From: SAR92 clade bacterium H231
GTDB taxonomy: Bacteria; Pseudomonadota; Gammaproteobacteria; Pseudomonadales; Porticoccaceae
NCBI GenBank assembly: GCA_025153775.1
Contig: JAOALC010000002.1
Location: 434,001-498,000 of the forward strand
Direction of reading: 5' to 3'
DNA length: 64,000 nt
Part shown: positions 56,548 to 64,000 of the stretch, piece after piece
How positions within the stretch are numbered: position 1 is the stretch's first letter
Layout: every line of letters begins with the position of its first letter
The notes under the pieces: model-generated
The model's input: only the letters and a program-made list of their open reading frames with translations
What the model was told of the DNA's origin: nothing
Databases searched by the model: none
Position numbers and translations under genes: made by a program

Positions 56548-57147
56548 TCACGGGGTCAATTTAGTTATTGTCGGGGTGGCCATCAGAAACTGGACAATAC
56601 TGGCCAGGTGCTGGTGGTAATTTATAAAGCTGTGGTCTCCCTGCTGTTCGATACTCATATCAGATCCCTGATAACGGCTCTGGGCATCGCGATAATCCAG
56701 AACTTCATCACCGGTTTGCAACAGCACCTTATAATTATTTTTATACTTAATTTCGTCTGGATCCAGCGCCATATACTGGTCTATATGCCGGGGTTCAAAA
56801 ACCCATTTCTCACCAGTTATATAGTTGCTGTTCTCGCCCAGCCATCTGTGCAATCCGCGTCCCGGGCTTACCGCCGGATTTATCAACACTGCGCGCAGAT
56901 TGTATTGCTCTGCAAGACAGGTGGCGAAAAAACCTCCCATAGAGCTGCCTATCAGATAGACCGGCTCAGGCAATTGCTGCTCGATCAAAGAGCGCAAAAT
57001 ATCCATCGCAGGTTCGGCAAAGGGCGGCAGCGCTGGGCATACAAAGGTTAAATCCGGTGCTTTTTCAGCACACCAATCCCTGGTCTGCAGAGCCTTTTTA
57101 GACTCCGGCGAGCTATTAAACCCGTGAAGATACAGCAGCATTGGCAT
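56548..57147 (-). CDS. yqiA: YqiA-family esterase
   Basis: The 199-residue alpha/beta hydrolase has MLLYLHGFNSSPESKKA at the start, the nucleophile in LIGSSMGGFFAT, the Asp in LQTGDEVLDY and the His in QGDHSF. E. coli YqiA has esterase activity on short acyl esters; the natural substrate is unclear. It is tightly linked to parE. Confidence 0.93.
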   Translation of the reverse strand: MPMLLYLHGFNSSPESKKALQTRDWCAEKAPDLTFVCPALPPFAEPAMDILRSLIEQQLPEPVYLIGSSMGGFFATCLAEQYNLRAVLINPAVSPGRGLHRWLGENSNYITGEKWVFEPRHIDQYMALDPDEIKYKNNYKVLLQTGDEVLDYRDAQSRYQGSDMSIEQQGDHSFINYHQHLASIVQFLMATPTITKLTP

Positions 57148-57228
57148 AGCCAGTTAACCTATAAATCAGGCCCCATTATAGCCAATGCTGACCGCTTGTC
57201 AGGCACTGATTTGCACTGAGCCTAAACC

Positions 57229-58014
57229 CTAATAGCTGGCGCAATCGAGATTGGGGTGCGGGGCAAAGCCGCGCAGAAACTCTACCCCGGTGTGAACTGT
57301 TCCATCGCTGTGCAAATCGAGCCAGCGATAGCCCGGAGGCTGCTCAGAGAGCGCAAAGTCTTCACTGTGCTGCTTAAACTGCACGCAGCTGGAAGGTGTG
57401 GAATAAATCGGCAACTGCCCCCAGTGACCATCGAACTGCTGGTGAACATGGCCGGTAATAACCGCCCGCACATTACCCTGGCGAGATAGCAACTCTTGGA
57501 GCTGCTGCTGATTGTCGATCTGTTGCTTATCCAGCCAGGCACAGCCAACAGGCAGAGGGCTGTGATGCATAGCTAATAAAATATACTTGCCCGCCAGAGT
57601 CTGCAGCCCCTGCTCAACATGCTGCAACTGCAGATCACTAATATGACCGCCGGGCTTATTGGGCTGAGAGCTGTCTAGGGTCAACAGTCCCCAGGCGCCC
57701 AGATCCACTACTGACCGGGGTGGGAAATTCACTAAATTGGCTGCCATTAGCTGACTGTCGTCATGATTGCCGGGCAGCCAGATGGCCTGCTTCTGATGGG
57801 CGTTTAATGTGCTATTGAGCAGTCTGTAGGCCTCGGGCTGGCAGTGGCTGGCGAGATCACCGGTAAGCAGCAATGTATCTGTGCCCCGACCCTGATCGGC
57901 TACAGCCTGCAAAACCGCCTCAAAACTGGCCAGTGTGGGAACACCACCCAGAGTAGCGCTGGCATCAGTGCCCAGATGTAAGTCGGTGATTTGAGTGAGG
58001 TGGATAGTATCCAT
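57229..58014 (-). CDS. cpdA: 3',5'-cyclic-AMP phosphodiesterase CpdA
   Basis: The 261-residue metallophosphoesterase carries all five motifs: TDLHLG, LTGDLASH, GNHDD, MHHSPL and GHVHQ. It hydrolyses cAMP, although the family has some members with other activities. It lies 6 bp after the yqiB-like gene. Confidence 0.93.
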   Translation of the reverse strand: MDTIHLTQITDLHLGTDASATLGGVPTLASFEAVLQAVADQGRGTDTLLLTGDLASHCQPEAYRLLNSTLNAHQKQAIWLPGNHDDSQLMAANLVNFPPRSVVDLGAWGLLTLDSSQPNKPGGHISDLQLQHVEQGLQTLAGKYILLAMHHSPLPVGCAWLDKQQIDNQQQLQELLSRQGNVRAVITGHVHQQFDGHWGQLPIYSTPSSCVQFKQHSEDFALSEQPPGYRWLDLHSDGTVHTGVEFLRGFAPHPNLDCASY

Positions 58015-58020
58015 CGGCGC

Positions 58021-58461
58021 CTAGGCTTCCAGTTCGGTCATCCCGTGCCGCAGCCCATGGGATAACAGCTCGCTGAGAAAGATATTCCACTGCCACTTCT
58101 CGTCTCTGGCCTGCATACCTTTGGTTTCGGTCAGTGCCCAGGGGATGGTGCGATCGGTACACCATTCGATCACCTCGGCCATACGTGCATCGCGATAAAC
58201 TCTCACTTTGATCTCAATTTCTGGCAACCATTGGGGTCCGGCTCCATCCGCTATCATAAGCAATGTGCTGGTATATTTGGTTACCTCAATAACCTGTATT
58301 TTTATTCCTGAGCTGGGGCGATCATTGTATTGCAGTGAAAACCTGGCATTCAGGGTAGAGCTATGGGGGATAATACGATGCAGGCGCTGATAGTTGAGCT
58401 CGCATTCTTCGTGCAAGCGGGCCAGATCCTGTTGCCGTTTTCGCCTTTCATACAGTGACAC
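58021..58461 (-). CDS. yqiB: DUF1249 protein (YqiB family)
   Basis: The 146-residue cytoplasmic protein has conserved segments CELNYQRLHRIIP, YTSTLLM, EIEIKVRVYRDARMAEV and EKWQWNIFLSELLSHGL. Its function is unknown. Its fixed position between nudF and cpdA is the main hint. Confidence 0.92.
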   Translation of the reverse strand: MSLYERRKRQQDLARLHEECELNYQRLHRIIPHSSTLNARFSLQYNDRPSSGIKIQVIEVTKYTSTLLMIADGAGPQWLPEIEIKVRVYRDARMAEVIEWCTDRTIPWALTETKGMQARDEKWQWNIFLSELLSHGLRHGMTELEA

Positions 58462-58532
58462 GTCTATTTTTCCCTATCCGCTCTTGATACTCAGTTTTAA
58501 TTGCTCAATTTACTTGAGCCTGTGGGTTTAGT

Positions 58533-59159
58533 TTAGCCTTTCGGCGATATATTGGCATGCAAATCTTTAATATTCAGCTGCAGCCAGAATAGCGCGATAG
58601 TTAGCGCAGCGCTATTAAGCAGTCCCTCAGACTGGGCCTGCATGACCTGGTCGTAGGGCCAGACCTGAAATAAAATATCCTCACCCTCGTGTTCAGCGCC
58701 AAATATCCCGCCGCGGTTTTGCAAGTCGCAAAGGCCACAGAACATATGCATTTTTTCATCTGAGCCTCCAGCACTGACCAAATAATCAGTGATCGGCAGC
58801 AATTTTTCAACACTGATGCCCGCCTCTTCCTGTAACTCTTTGACCGCCACCTGCTCCGGCGTCATGCCCGGATCTATCATTCCGGCAACTACCTCATACT
58901 GCCAGGGGCCGTGCTGATCATTTTGAGCCCCGGCACGAAACTGCTCTACCAGGCCAATGGTATGCTGCTCTGGGTCATACAGTAAAACGCCGACCGCATC
59001 ACCGCGCTGAAACAGCTCTCGCTGCACAGGCCGACTCCAGCCACCGGCAAACAGGCGATGCCTAAGCACCTGCTTGCTGACACGGAAGAACCCCTGGAAG
59101 ACTGTTTCCTCAGATTCTATGCGGTAATCTTGCGCACCAAAGCGATGTGGTTTAACCAT
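58533..59159 (-). CDS. nudF: ADP-ribose pyrophosphatase NudF (altered Nudix box)
   Basis: The 208-residue protein starts MVKPHRFGAQDYRI; a frame 17 codons longer is rejected. It aligns with ADP-ribose pyrophosphatase through VLLYDPEQHTIGLVEQFRAG. The Nudix box is GMIDPGM with TPEQVAVKELQEEAGI. The first Glu of the consensus is Met and the Arg of RE is Lys, while the metal-binding EExG is kept. Activity is probably retained but may be altered. Confidence 0.9.
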   Translation of the reverse strand: MVKPHRFGAQDYRIESEETVFQGFFRVSKQVLRHRLFAGGWSRPVQRELFQRGDAVGVLLYDPEQHTIGLVEQFRAGAQNDQHGPWQYEVVAGMIDPGMTPEQVAVKELQEEAGISVEKLLPITDYLVSAGGSDEKMHMFCGLCDLQNRGGIFGAEHEGEDILFQVWPYDQVMQAQSEGLLNSAALTIALFWLQLNIKDLHANISPKG

Positions 59160-59280
59160 GTTATTAATCTTATCCAGAATTAAGCGCCGATGGGTTAACC
59201 AATTGTACACAGGTCAGGGCTTTTTGGGATGAGGTAGATCGCCAGCAGTAGAGCAGGCTTAGCCCTTAGCAAAGGTTAAT

Positions 59281-62200
59281 TTATTGATGAACTTTACCCA
59301 AAAAGCAAAACATAGAGGGAATCAGTAGCAATGCAAGTAGAGCAGACCCCATCACGCCAAAACACATGGCCCAGGCTAAGGTTTCAAAAAACTTGTCAAA
59401 CAGTAACGGCAGTAATCCACCCATGGTTGTCAGCGAAGTAGTCACAATATGACGCGTTGATCTAATGGTTGTCTCAATCAACTTGTGTTTAGAAATCTTG
59501 CCGGTTCCAGCATCTTCATTGAGATGAGAGAGAACAACAATAGAATCATTAATCGCCAATCCTGCCAGGCCAACAATACCCACCAAGCCAATAAAGCCGA
59601 AGTTTTGGAAGCCGACAAACATACCTAAAAAGCCAAGGCCAATACAGAGAGTACCCACAAATAAAATAATACTCGCCTGGCGAAAACTATTTAATATCAT
59701 GACCAGTGCGACTACGATTAAACCCATAAAAAAGAAAAAGGTACTAAATATTTGCCCAAAGGATTCAGCTCTCTCTTCCGCATCACCAAATTGTTTGAGG
59801 CTGTAACCTGTGGGCAGAGAGTCCTCAAACGCCCTTAGCTCATCTGCCACGTCGGTCAACACATTGGAACCCAGGGTTCCGGGATAGACAGCCGCCTTTA
59901 CAGCGTTATTTCTAGAGCCCTGATAGCGATTGATTTGATTAATTTCACTGCTGTATGAAATATCAGAAAAACTCTCCACATAATCAAATCCCTCGGCACT
60001 GTTTATCGCCAAAAATGCCGCTTGATTGAGTTCAGATGATTCGCGATTTTTATTTTTGATACGTATAGGAATCTCTTTATTGCCATCCAACATAGAGCCA
60101 ACATAGAGGCCTCTTGTGGAGGATGAAATCTCGTTGATAATATCTTTCGACGATTTAGAGGAAAAAGCCAAATTTACTTCATCAAAGTTAATTTGCAACC
60201 CAGTGACACTGGCTGACTGATCTGCCAATACATCAACCACCTGGGGAGACTTAGCCAGGATGGATTTTAACTCTTCACCCAGGGACTTTAAGATTTGGAT
60301 ATCCTCACCAAACACGGCTATAACCACTGGGAATTCAACCGGGGGACCATTGGTAAATTTGCTGACTCTCACTCTTATATCCGCATGATCCTTTTCCAGG
60401 CGCTTGGCCAGATCAGCCAGGTTTGAGTCCATTTCTTCAAAAGATGAGGTGAAGAATACCCCTGTAGCCAGATTGTCCGAACCCTCGCCCGAGGAGCCAC
60501 CAATCACATTGTATAGTAGCCTGGGAAGACGCCGTCCAACCCACCACATATCGGTTTCTATATACTCTTCGAGCAACACCTGGTCTCGAATGCTGGCAAT
60601 CCGTTCATTAGTGGCATAAATAGAAGCGTTAGCATCCAGCTCCACATCTACCCTAAACATAGCCTTACCCTGATTGGGGAAAAAATCTGTGTCCAAAAAG
60701 CCGAAGGATACAAAGCCCAGCATTGGAAGGATTAACGACAGGATCAGTGCCCGACTCGGTTTATAAAAGGCCCAGGCCAAAAATTTTCTGTATTGATCGC
60801 GCATCCCAGGGTGGCTAAATCCACTGTTTTGTGACTTATTCAAATTTAAGAAATTTGAATCTTCCATGGTTTTTAACAATACGGGAACCACAGTCAGAGC
60901 CAAAAATAGCGATGAAGTTACAGCTAATATAATGGTAATGGCCATATCGCCAACAAATTCAGGGCTTGCCCCCTTGCCTGCCGCCATGGGCATAAAGGCT
61001 AATCCAGTGGTTACCGTAGCCGCCAGCAATGGTAGAGACAGATGTCTGATCGAGGCGTAAATAGCCTGTCTATTTACTAAATTTAACGATTTACGATATT
61101 TATAATCTTCAACAACAATAATTGAATTATCGATCAATAAACCCAGTGATAAAATAATGCCGGTCACAGAGGTCTGGTGCAGTGGTATATCTAAAATAGT
61201 GCAGCCAATAAGCACCAATAAAATAGTTAAGGGAACCACAGCACTGACAATAACAGCAGAGCGCGGGCCCAGAAGCAGGTAACTTAAAAATAAAACTATA
61301 AACGTAGCCAGTAGAATACTTTGCATCAGAAAAGAAAACTTTTCTTCTACATAGTCAGATTCGTTGTAGATGACCTCCAGCCCAATTTCATCGGGCAGAC
61401 CAGCTTTAAAACTATCAGCAACGCGCAGCACTGCGCTGGAATACAGATCAGTTCTCTGGGAGAACTTGCCGCGCACATCCACAAATACTGAGGGTTTTCC
61501 GTTATAGCTAACAATCTCAATAGGGGGGTCCACTGGTAACTTTTCTACAGTTGCCACATCCTCCAGTCTAATGATTTGGTTCGCATCCAGTGTTTTTAAG
61601 GGTAGCTTTCTTAAATCATTAACCAATCTGATGTTGTCTTGAGCTTTTATTCTAAATTCAGAGCCCTGCCCAACAATATTACCTATGGCCCTTTTGCTGT
61701 CATAGCGATCTATGGCAGTGGCGATTGACTGGATATTCATTCCAGCGTCAGTCAGTAAATCCAGGTCAGCCCCGACAAAAATTTCTTCTTGAGTATCGCC
61801 GAAAATCAATGCTTTTTCTGAATTGACAATATTGGCTAATTTTCTTTTAAGCTGGCTGGCTAATCTAGATAGGATAACCGGCTGGGGATCACCATCCCCC
61901 CGCCACTGTAGGGCAAATAGCACAGTTGTAGGTGGGCCGCTGTGGCTGAGAGTCATGCTAGTGCCAGGGGGAACTAGCGCAGCACTCTCGCTCACCATGT
62001 CCTGAACCTTGGCCCAGACTTCATCGGTTTCACCTTTGCCAACATCTTCTTTGAATTCTAAACCAACGCTGACCATGCCAGAAAAAGACCTGGACTCTAT
62101 GGTCTTAATTTCGTCAATTTCTCGAAGCTGGGTCTCCAGAACATCCGCTACCTGAGTCTCCATTCTCTGGGGCGTAGCGCCCGGCAAAACCGCTGTGATA

Positions 62201-62340
62201 TCACCCCAGCGCTCTGCTAGCTGCGGGTTTTCCTGACGAGGCAGTGAATCATAGGACAGCAGTCCACCGGCAATAATAAATAGCATTGCAAGAAGAAAAA
62301 GCCTCGGGCGGTCCAGGTAGAGATCGACAATTTTCTTCAT
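59281..62340 (-). CDS. RND-family efflux pump, inner-membrane subunit
   Basis: The 1019-residue protein has twelve membrane helices and two large periplasmic loops. Family features are YDSLPRQENPQL, VLPGATPQRMETQV and the TM4 segment LGLLIDNSIIVVEDYKYRK with the proton-relay Asp (the second Asp of AcrB is Asn, as in many relatives). It is a proton-driven drug or toxin exporter of the HAE1-like group; the substrate is unknown. Its ATG overlaps the stop codon of the membrane-fusion gene (ATGA). Base composition looks AT-richer than in the housekeeping genes to its left. Confidence 0.95.
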   Translation of the reverse strand: MKKIVDLYLDRPRLFLLAMLFIIAGGLLSYDSLPRQENPQLAERWGDITAVLPGATPQRMETQVADVLETQLREIDEIKTIESRSFSGMVSVGLEFKEDVGKGETDEVWAKVQDMVSESAALVPPGTSMTLSHSGPPTTVLFALQWRGDGDPQPVILSRLASQLKRKLANIVNSEKALIFGDTQEEIFVGADLDLLTDAGMNIQSIATAIDRYDSKRAIGNIVGQGSEFRIKAQDNIRLVNDLRKLPLKTLDANQIIRLEDVATVEKLPVDPPIEIVSYNGKPSVFVDVRGKFSQRTDLYSSAVLRVADSFKAGLPDEIGLEVIYNESDYVEEKFSFLMQSILLATFIVLFLSYLLLGPRSAVIVSAVVPLTILLVLIGCTILDIPLHQTSVTGIILSLGLLIDNSIIVVEDYKYRKSLNLVNRQAIYASIRHLSLPLLAATVTTGLAFMPMAAGKGASPEFVGDMAITIILAVTSSLFLALTVVPVLLKTMEDSNFLNLNKSQNSGFSHPGMRDQYRKFLAWAFYKPSRALILSLILPMLGFVSFGFLDTDFFPNQGKAMFRVDVELDANASIYATNERIASIRDQVLLEEYIETDMWWVGRRLPRLLYNVIGGSSGEGSDNLATGVFFTSSFEEMDSNLADLAKRLEKDHADIRVRVSKFTNGPPVEFPVVIAVFGEDIQILKSLGEELKSILAKSPQVVDVLADQSASVTGLQINFDEVNLAFSSKSSKDIINEISSSTRGLYVGSMLDGNKEIPIRIKNKNRESSELNQAAFLAINSAEGFDYVESFSDISYSSEINQINRYQGSRNNAVKAAVYPGTLGSNVLTDVADELRAFEDSLPTGYSLKQFGDAEERAESFGQIFSTFFFFMGLIVVALVMILNSFRQASIILFVGTLCIGLGFLGMFVGFQNFGFIGLVGIVGLAGLAINDSIVVLSHLNEDAGTGKISKHKLIETTIRSTRHIVTTSLTTMGGLLPLLFDKFFETLAWAMCFGVMGSALLALLLIPSMFCFLGKVHQ

Positions 62341-63317
62341 TGGCTATCTCGCACAGCTTGGCCTTCCACGACTTTCGAGGCCCCGCCGACAATTACCCTG
62401 TCGCCGGTTTTTAAAGTGCCTGACACATAGGCCATGGTATTTTCAATATGGATTAACTCTACATAATCTTTCTGGGTAGTACTGTCATCGGCTACAGTAA
62501 AGACATTCCAAAGACCCTGCTCCGCCTGGGATAAAGCATTGAGCGGAACCCATGCTCCTGAGGTAAATTCTTTAATACTTACAACCAGTCTGGCTGTAGC
62601 TCCAGGGCTAAAAAATTCGTCAAAGGCAAATATGCCCAAGCGGTTGTTTGAGCCCATTGATGACATTGGCGCCAGTCGCATTAATCTGGCATCAAACTTT
62701 TTATCTCCAACCAGGAATACATATTGCTGGCCTAAACTCATCTGTCCAATAATGGATTTTGGCAGAGAGACTTTGGCTTCAACATAATTAGAATCTAAAA
62801 CTTCCAGAACCGGGACACTGGGGTTAACAATGGATCCCTCGTCTAGGAGACGTCTCTGGATAATGCCGTCATAGGGGGCAATAATTTTGGTTTGCTGGAA
62901 TTTAGTTGCGGCTATCTCGTACTGAGCCTGGGCGATTTGAGCCCTAAACTCTTCATTTTCAAGTCGCTGCTCTGAAACATAACTGGATTCATCTAATGCC
63001 TGGGATCGCTTAAATGTGTTTTTAGCCATCAGCACATTAGCCTCAGCTTCATTTAAGCGCGCCAATGCTTCAGCATCCTCTAACTCTGCCAGTACCTGAC
63101 CTTTTTTTACCCGGTCGCCAATATCAACTTGGATTGTTTTTACTTTTCCCGGCACTTCAAATCCCAGCACCGATTGCCTTTTGGGAACAACTTTGGCCGG
63201 CAACATCTTATCCACAGCATATTCTTCGACTATGGTCACTTCATGCAAATCAACATATTTCTGCGCAAAAACAGGCATTGCTAGAGATAAGAGTAATGTT
63301 ATTGTTATTTTTTTCAT
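62337..63317 (-). CDS. RND efflux membrane-fusion protein
   Basis: The 326-residue protein starts MKKITITLLLSLAMPVFA, a signal peptide, with AGGG upstream; 14 codons more are open but unsupported. It has a biotinyl-lipoyl-like domain (GFEVPGKVKTIQVDIGDRV, GQVLAELEDAEA), a helical hairpin (about 85-135) and a beta-barrel domain (IIAPYDGIIQRRLLDEGSI). It bridges the RND pump to an outer-membrane channel. No TolC-like gene is in the window. Confidence 0.94.
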   Translation of the reverse strand: MKKITITLLLSLAMPVFAQKYVDLHEVTIVEEYAVDKMLPAKVVPKRQSVLGFEVPGKVKTIQVDIGDRVKKGQVLAELEDAEALARLNEAEANVLMAKNTFKRSQALDESSYVSEQRLENEEFRAQIAQAQYEIAATKFQQTKIIAPYDGIIQRRLLDEGSIVNPSVPVLEVLDSNYVEAKVSLPKSIIGQMSLGQQYVFLVGDKKFDARLMRLAPMSSMGSNNRLGIFAFDEFFSPGATARLVVSIKEFTSGAWVPLNALSQAEQGLWNVFTVADDSTTQKDYVELIHIENTMAYVSGTLKTGDRVIVGGASKVVEGQAVRDSQ

Positions 63318-63351
63318 GGGACCCTTAGAATTTAGATTAAAGATGTTTACA

Positions 63352-63386
63352 GTGATCACATTATAGTTTAAAGTTTACGCTGTCAA
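63352..63386 (-). promoter_or_regulatory. Promoter and candidate operator of the efflux operon
   Basis: On the minus strand TTGACA (63381-63386) and TATAAT (63360-63365) are both perfect hexamers, but with only 15 bp between them. The palindrome GTGATCAC (63352-63359) directly follows the -10, a good place for a repressor such as the divergent TetR protein. Confidence 0.7.
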
Positions 63387-63409
63387 CATCAAGCTGGATC
63401 AGCAAAAAG

Positions 63410-64000
63410 ATGCAATATCATCATGGCAATTTAAAACAGCAACTGATTATTTGCGCCTATGACTGGATATCAGCAAATGGTATCGACAACATTAGCCTGC
63501 GAAAAATTGCCAAAATTGCCAAGGTATCTCAGACCGCACCCTACCGACATTTTGATTCTAAGGAACATCTTCTCGCGGACGTAGCCACACTGGGCTTTGA
63601 GAATTTTTCCTTAGAAATGAGTAAGAATAAAGAGACCGATAATCCAGCGGATGACCTTGTAAGATGCGGGGTTACTTATATTGAATTTGGATTAAACAAT
63701 GAGCATGTGATAGATCTGATGTTTAACTATCCGATAAAAAAGACCGATTACCCTGAGCTTTTAGCATCCGCTAACAGGGCCTTCGATATGCTTTTGCAGA
63801 GATCCAAGTATCTACATCAGAGCAATGTAGACTCAGCGTCAGCATCGCTATCTGCTCCACTAAATAGCATTTCTCTTCATGCCTATGTGCACGGATTGCT
63901 GTCCATTCTGCAGATGAATCAAAAAATCGACAATCCAGATGAATCGGAGTTTGCCAAAGCTTCCTCAATGCTAAGGGCTAATCTTGAGAAAGTGCTGGGG
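63410..64000 (+). CDS. TetR-family regulator (partial, runs off right edge)
   Basis: An ATG at 63410 opens 197 codons with no stop before the edge. The N-terminal helix-turn-helix is NISLRKIAKIAKVSQTAPYRHFDSKEHLLADV, given here as two parts: NISLRKIAKIAKVSQTAP and YRHFDSKEHLLADV. The C-terminal ligand domain is near complete for a protein of about 200 residues. It is divergent from the efflux operon with 92 bp between start codons, so it probably represses that operon and itself. The ribosome site is weak. Confidence 0.9.
   Translation, partial: MQYHHGNLKQQLIICAYDWISANGIDNISLRKIAKIAKVSQTAPYRHFDSKEHLLADVATLGFENFSLEMSKNKETDNPADDLVRCGVTYIEFGLNNEHVIDLMFNYPIKKTDYPELLASANRAFDMLLQRSKYLHQSNVDSASASLSAPLNSISLHAYVHGLLSILQMNQKIDNPDESEFAKASSMLRANLEKVLG

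Overview
The window reads as chromosome of a free-living, probably marine gammaproteobacterium with mid-range GC. The gene order glnA / ThiI-like rhodanese / typA, ntrBC, secB-grxC-rhodanese and gpmI-envC-ctpA is one I associate with Pseudomonas and its relatives. Together with a TonB receptor, a PPi-dependent phosphofructokinase and short intergenic gaps, it suggests a Cellvibrionales-like lineage (SAR92/Porticoccaceae/Halieaceae type). The taxonomic placement is inference. I see no rRNA, tRNA, insertion sequence, phage gene or CRISPR array.

Positions 1-18.3 kb form a phosphate/arsenate block. On the minus strand a TonB-dependent receptor (TBDR) is followed by a tandemly duplicated outer-membrane lipoprotein that runs off the left edge. 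Next, also on the minus strand, come pstS-pstC-pstA-pstB-phoU. A porin diverges from pstS, and phoR and phoB lie further right on the minus strand. Good PhoB boxes (two 7-bp CTGTCAT-like halves, 4 bp apart) lie upstream of the TBDR, pstS, the porin and phoB. A weaker one lies upstream of a GAPDH-arsJ pair, the known arsenate export route through 1-arseno-3-phosphoglycerate. A small FKBP (SlyD type) and a tiny membrane protein sit between phoB and this pair.

Positions 18.3-28.4 kb hold an unrecognised small protein, a HutC-type GntR regulator with two palindromic operators, a GIY-YIG protein, SprT, a PHP-domain exonuclease, a cysteine-free rhodanese, grxC and secB. These are followed by a nitrogen block (ntrC, ntrB, a DUF4124 protein, glnA). 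NtrC sites and sigma-54 promoters are legible upstream of both ntrB and glnA. A stand-alone ThiI-type rhodanese domain occupies the place where thiI would be expected.

Positions 28.5-51.4 kb are mostly plus strand. They carry a GGDEF/degenerate-EAL protein, typA, a second GGDEF protein, pip, dtd, a lipidated subtilase autotransporter, PPi-PFK, an MMPL-type RND exporter with an acidic tyrosine-rich insert, uup, gpmI, envC and ctpA. Minus-strand genes here are tag, mpl and a 2-hydroxyacid dehydrogenase. Positions 51.4-59.2 kb are a minus-strand housekeeping run: MscS channel, parC, parE, yqiA, cpdA, yqiB-like and nudF. Positions 59.3-64 kb look AT-richer and hold an RND efflux pump with its membrane-fusion protein, plus a divergent TetR regulator cut by the right edge.

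The strongest leads for new biology are the Pho-boxed TBDR plus duplicated lipoprotein, the Pho-box-linked arsenate pair, the isolated ThiI rhodanese domain, the histone-like tail on PstB, and the lipidated autotransporter protease.
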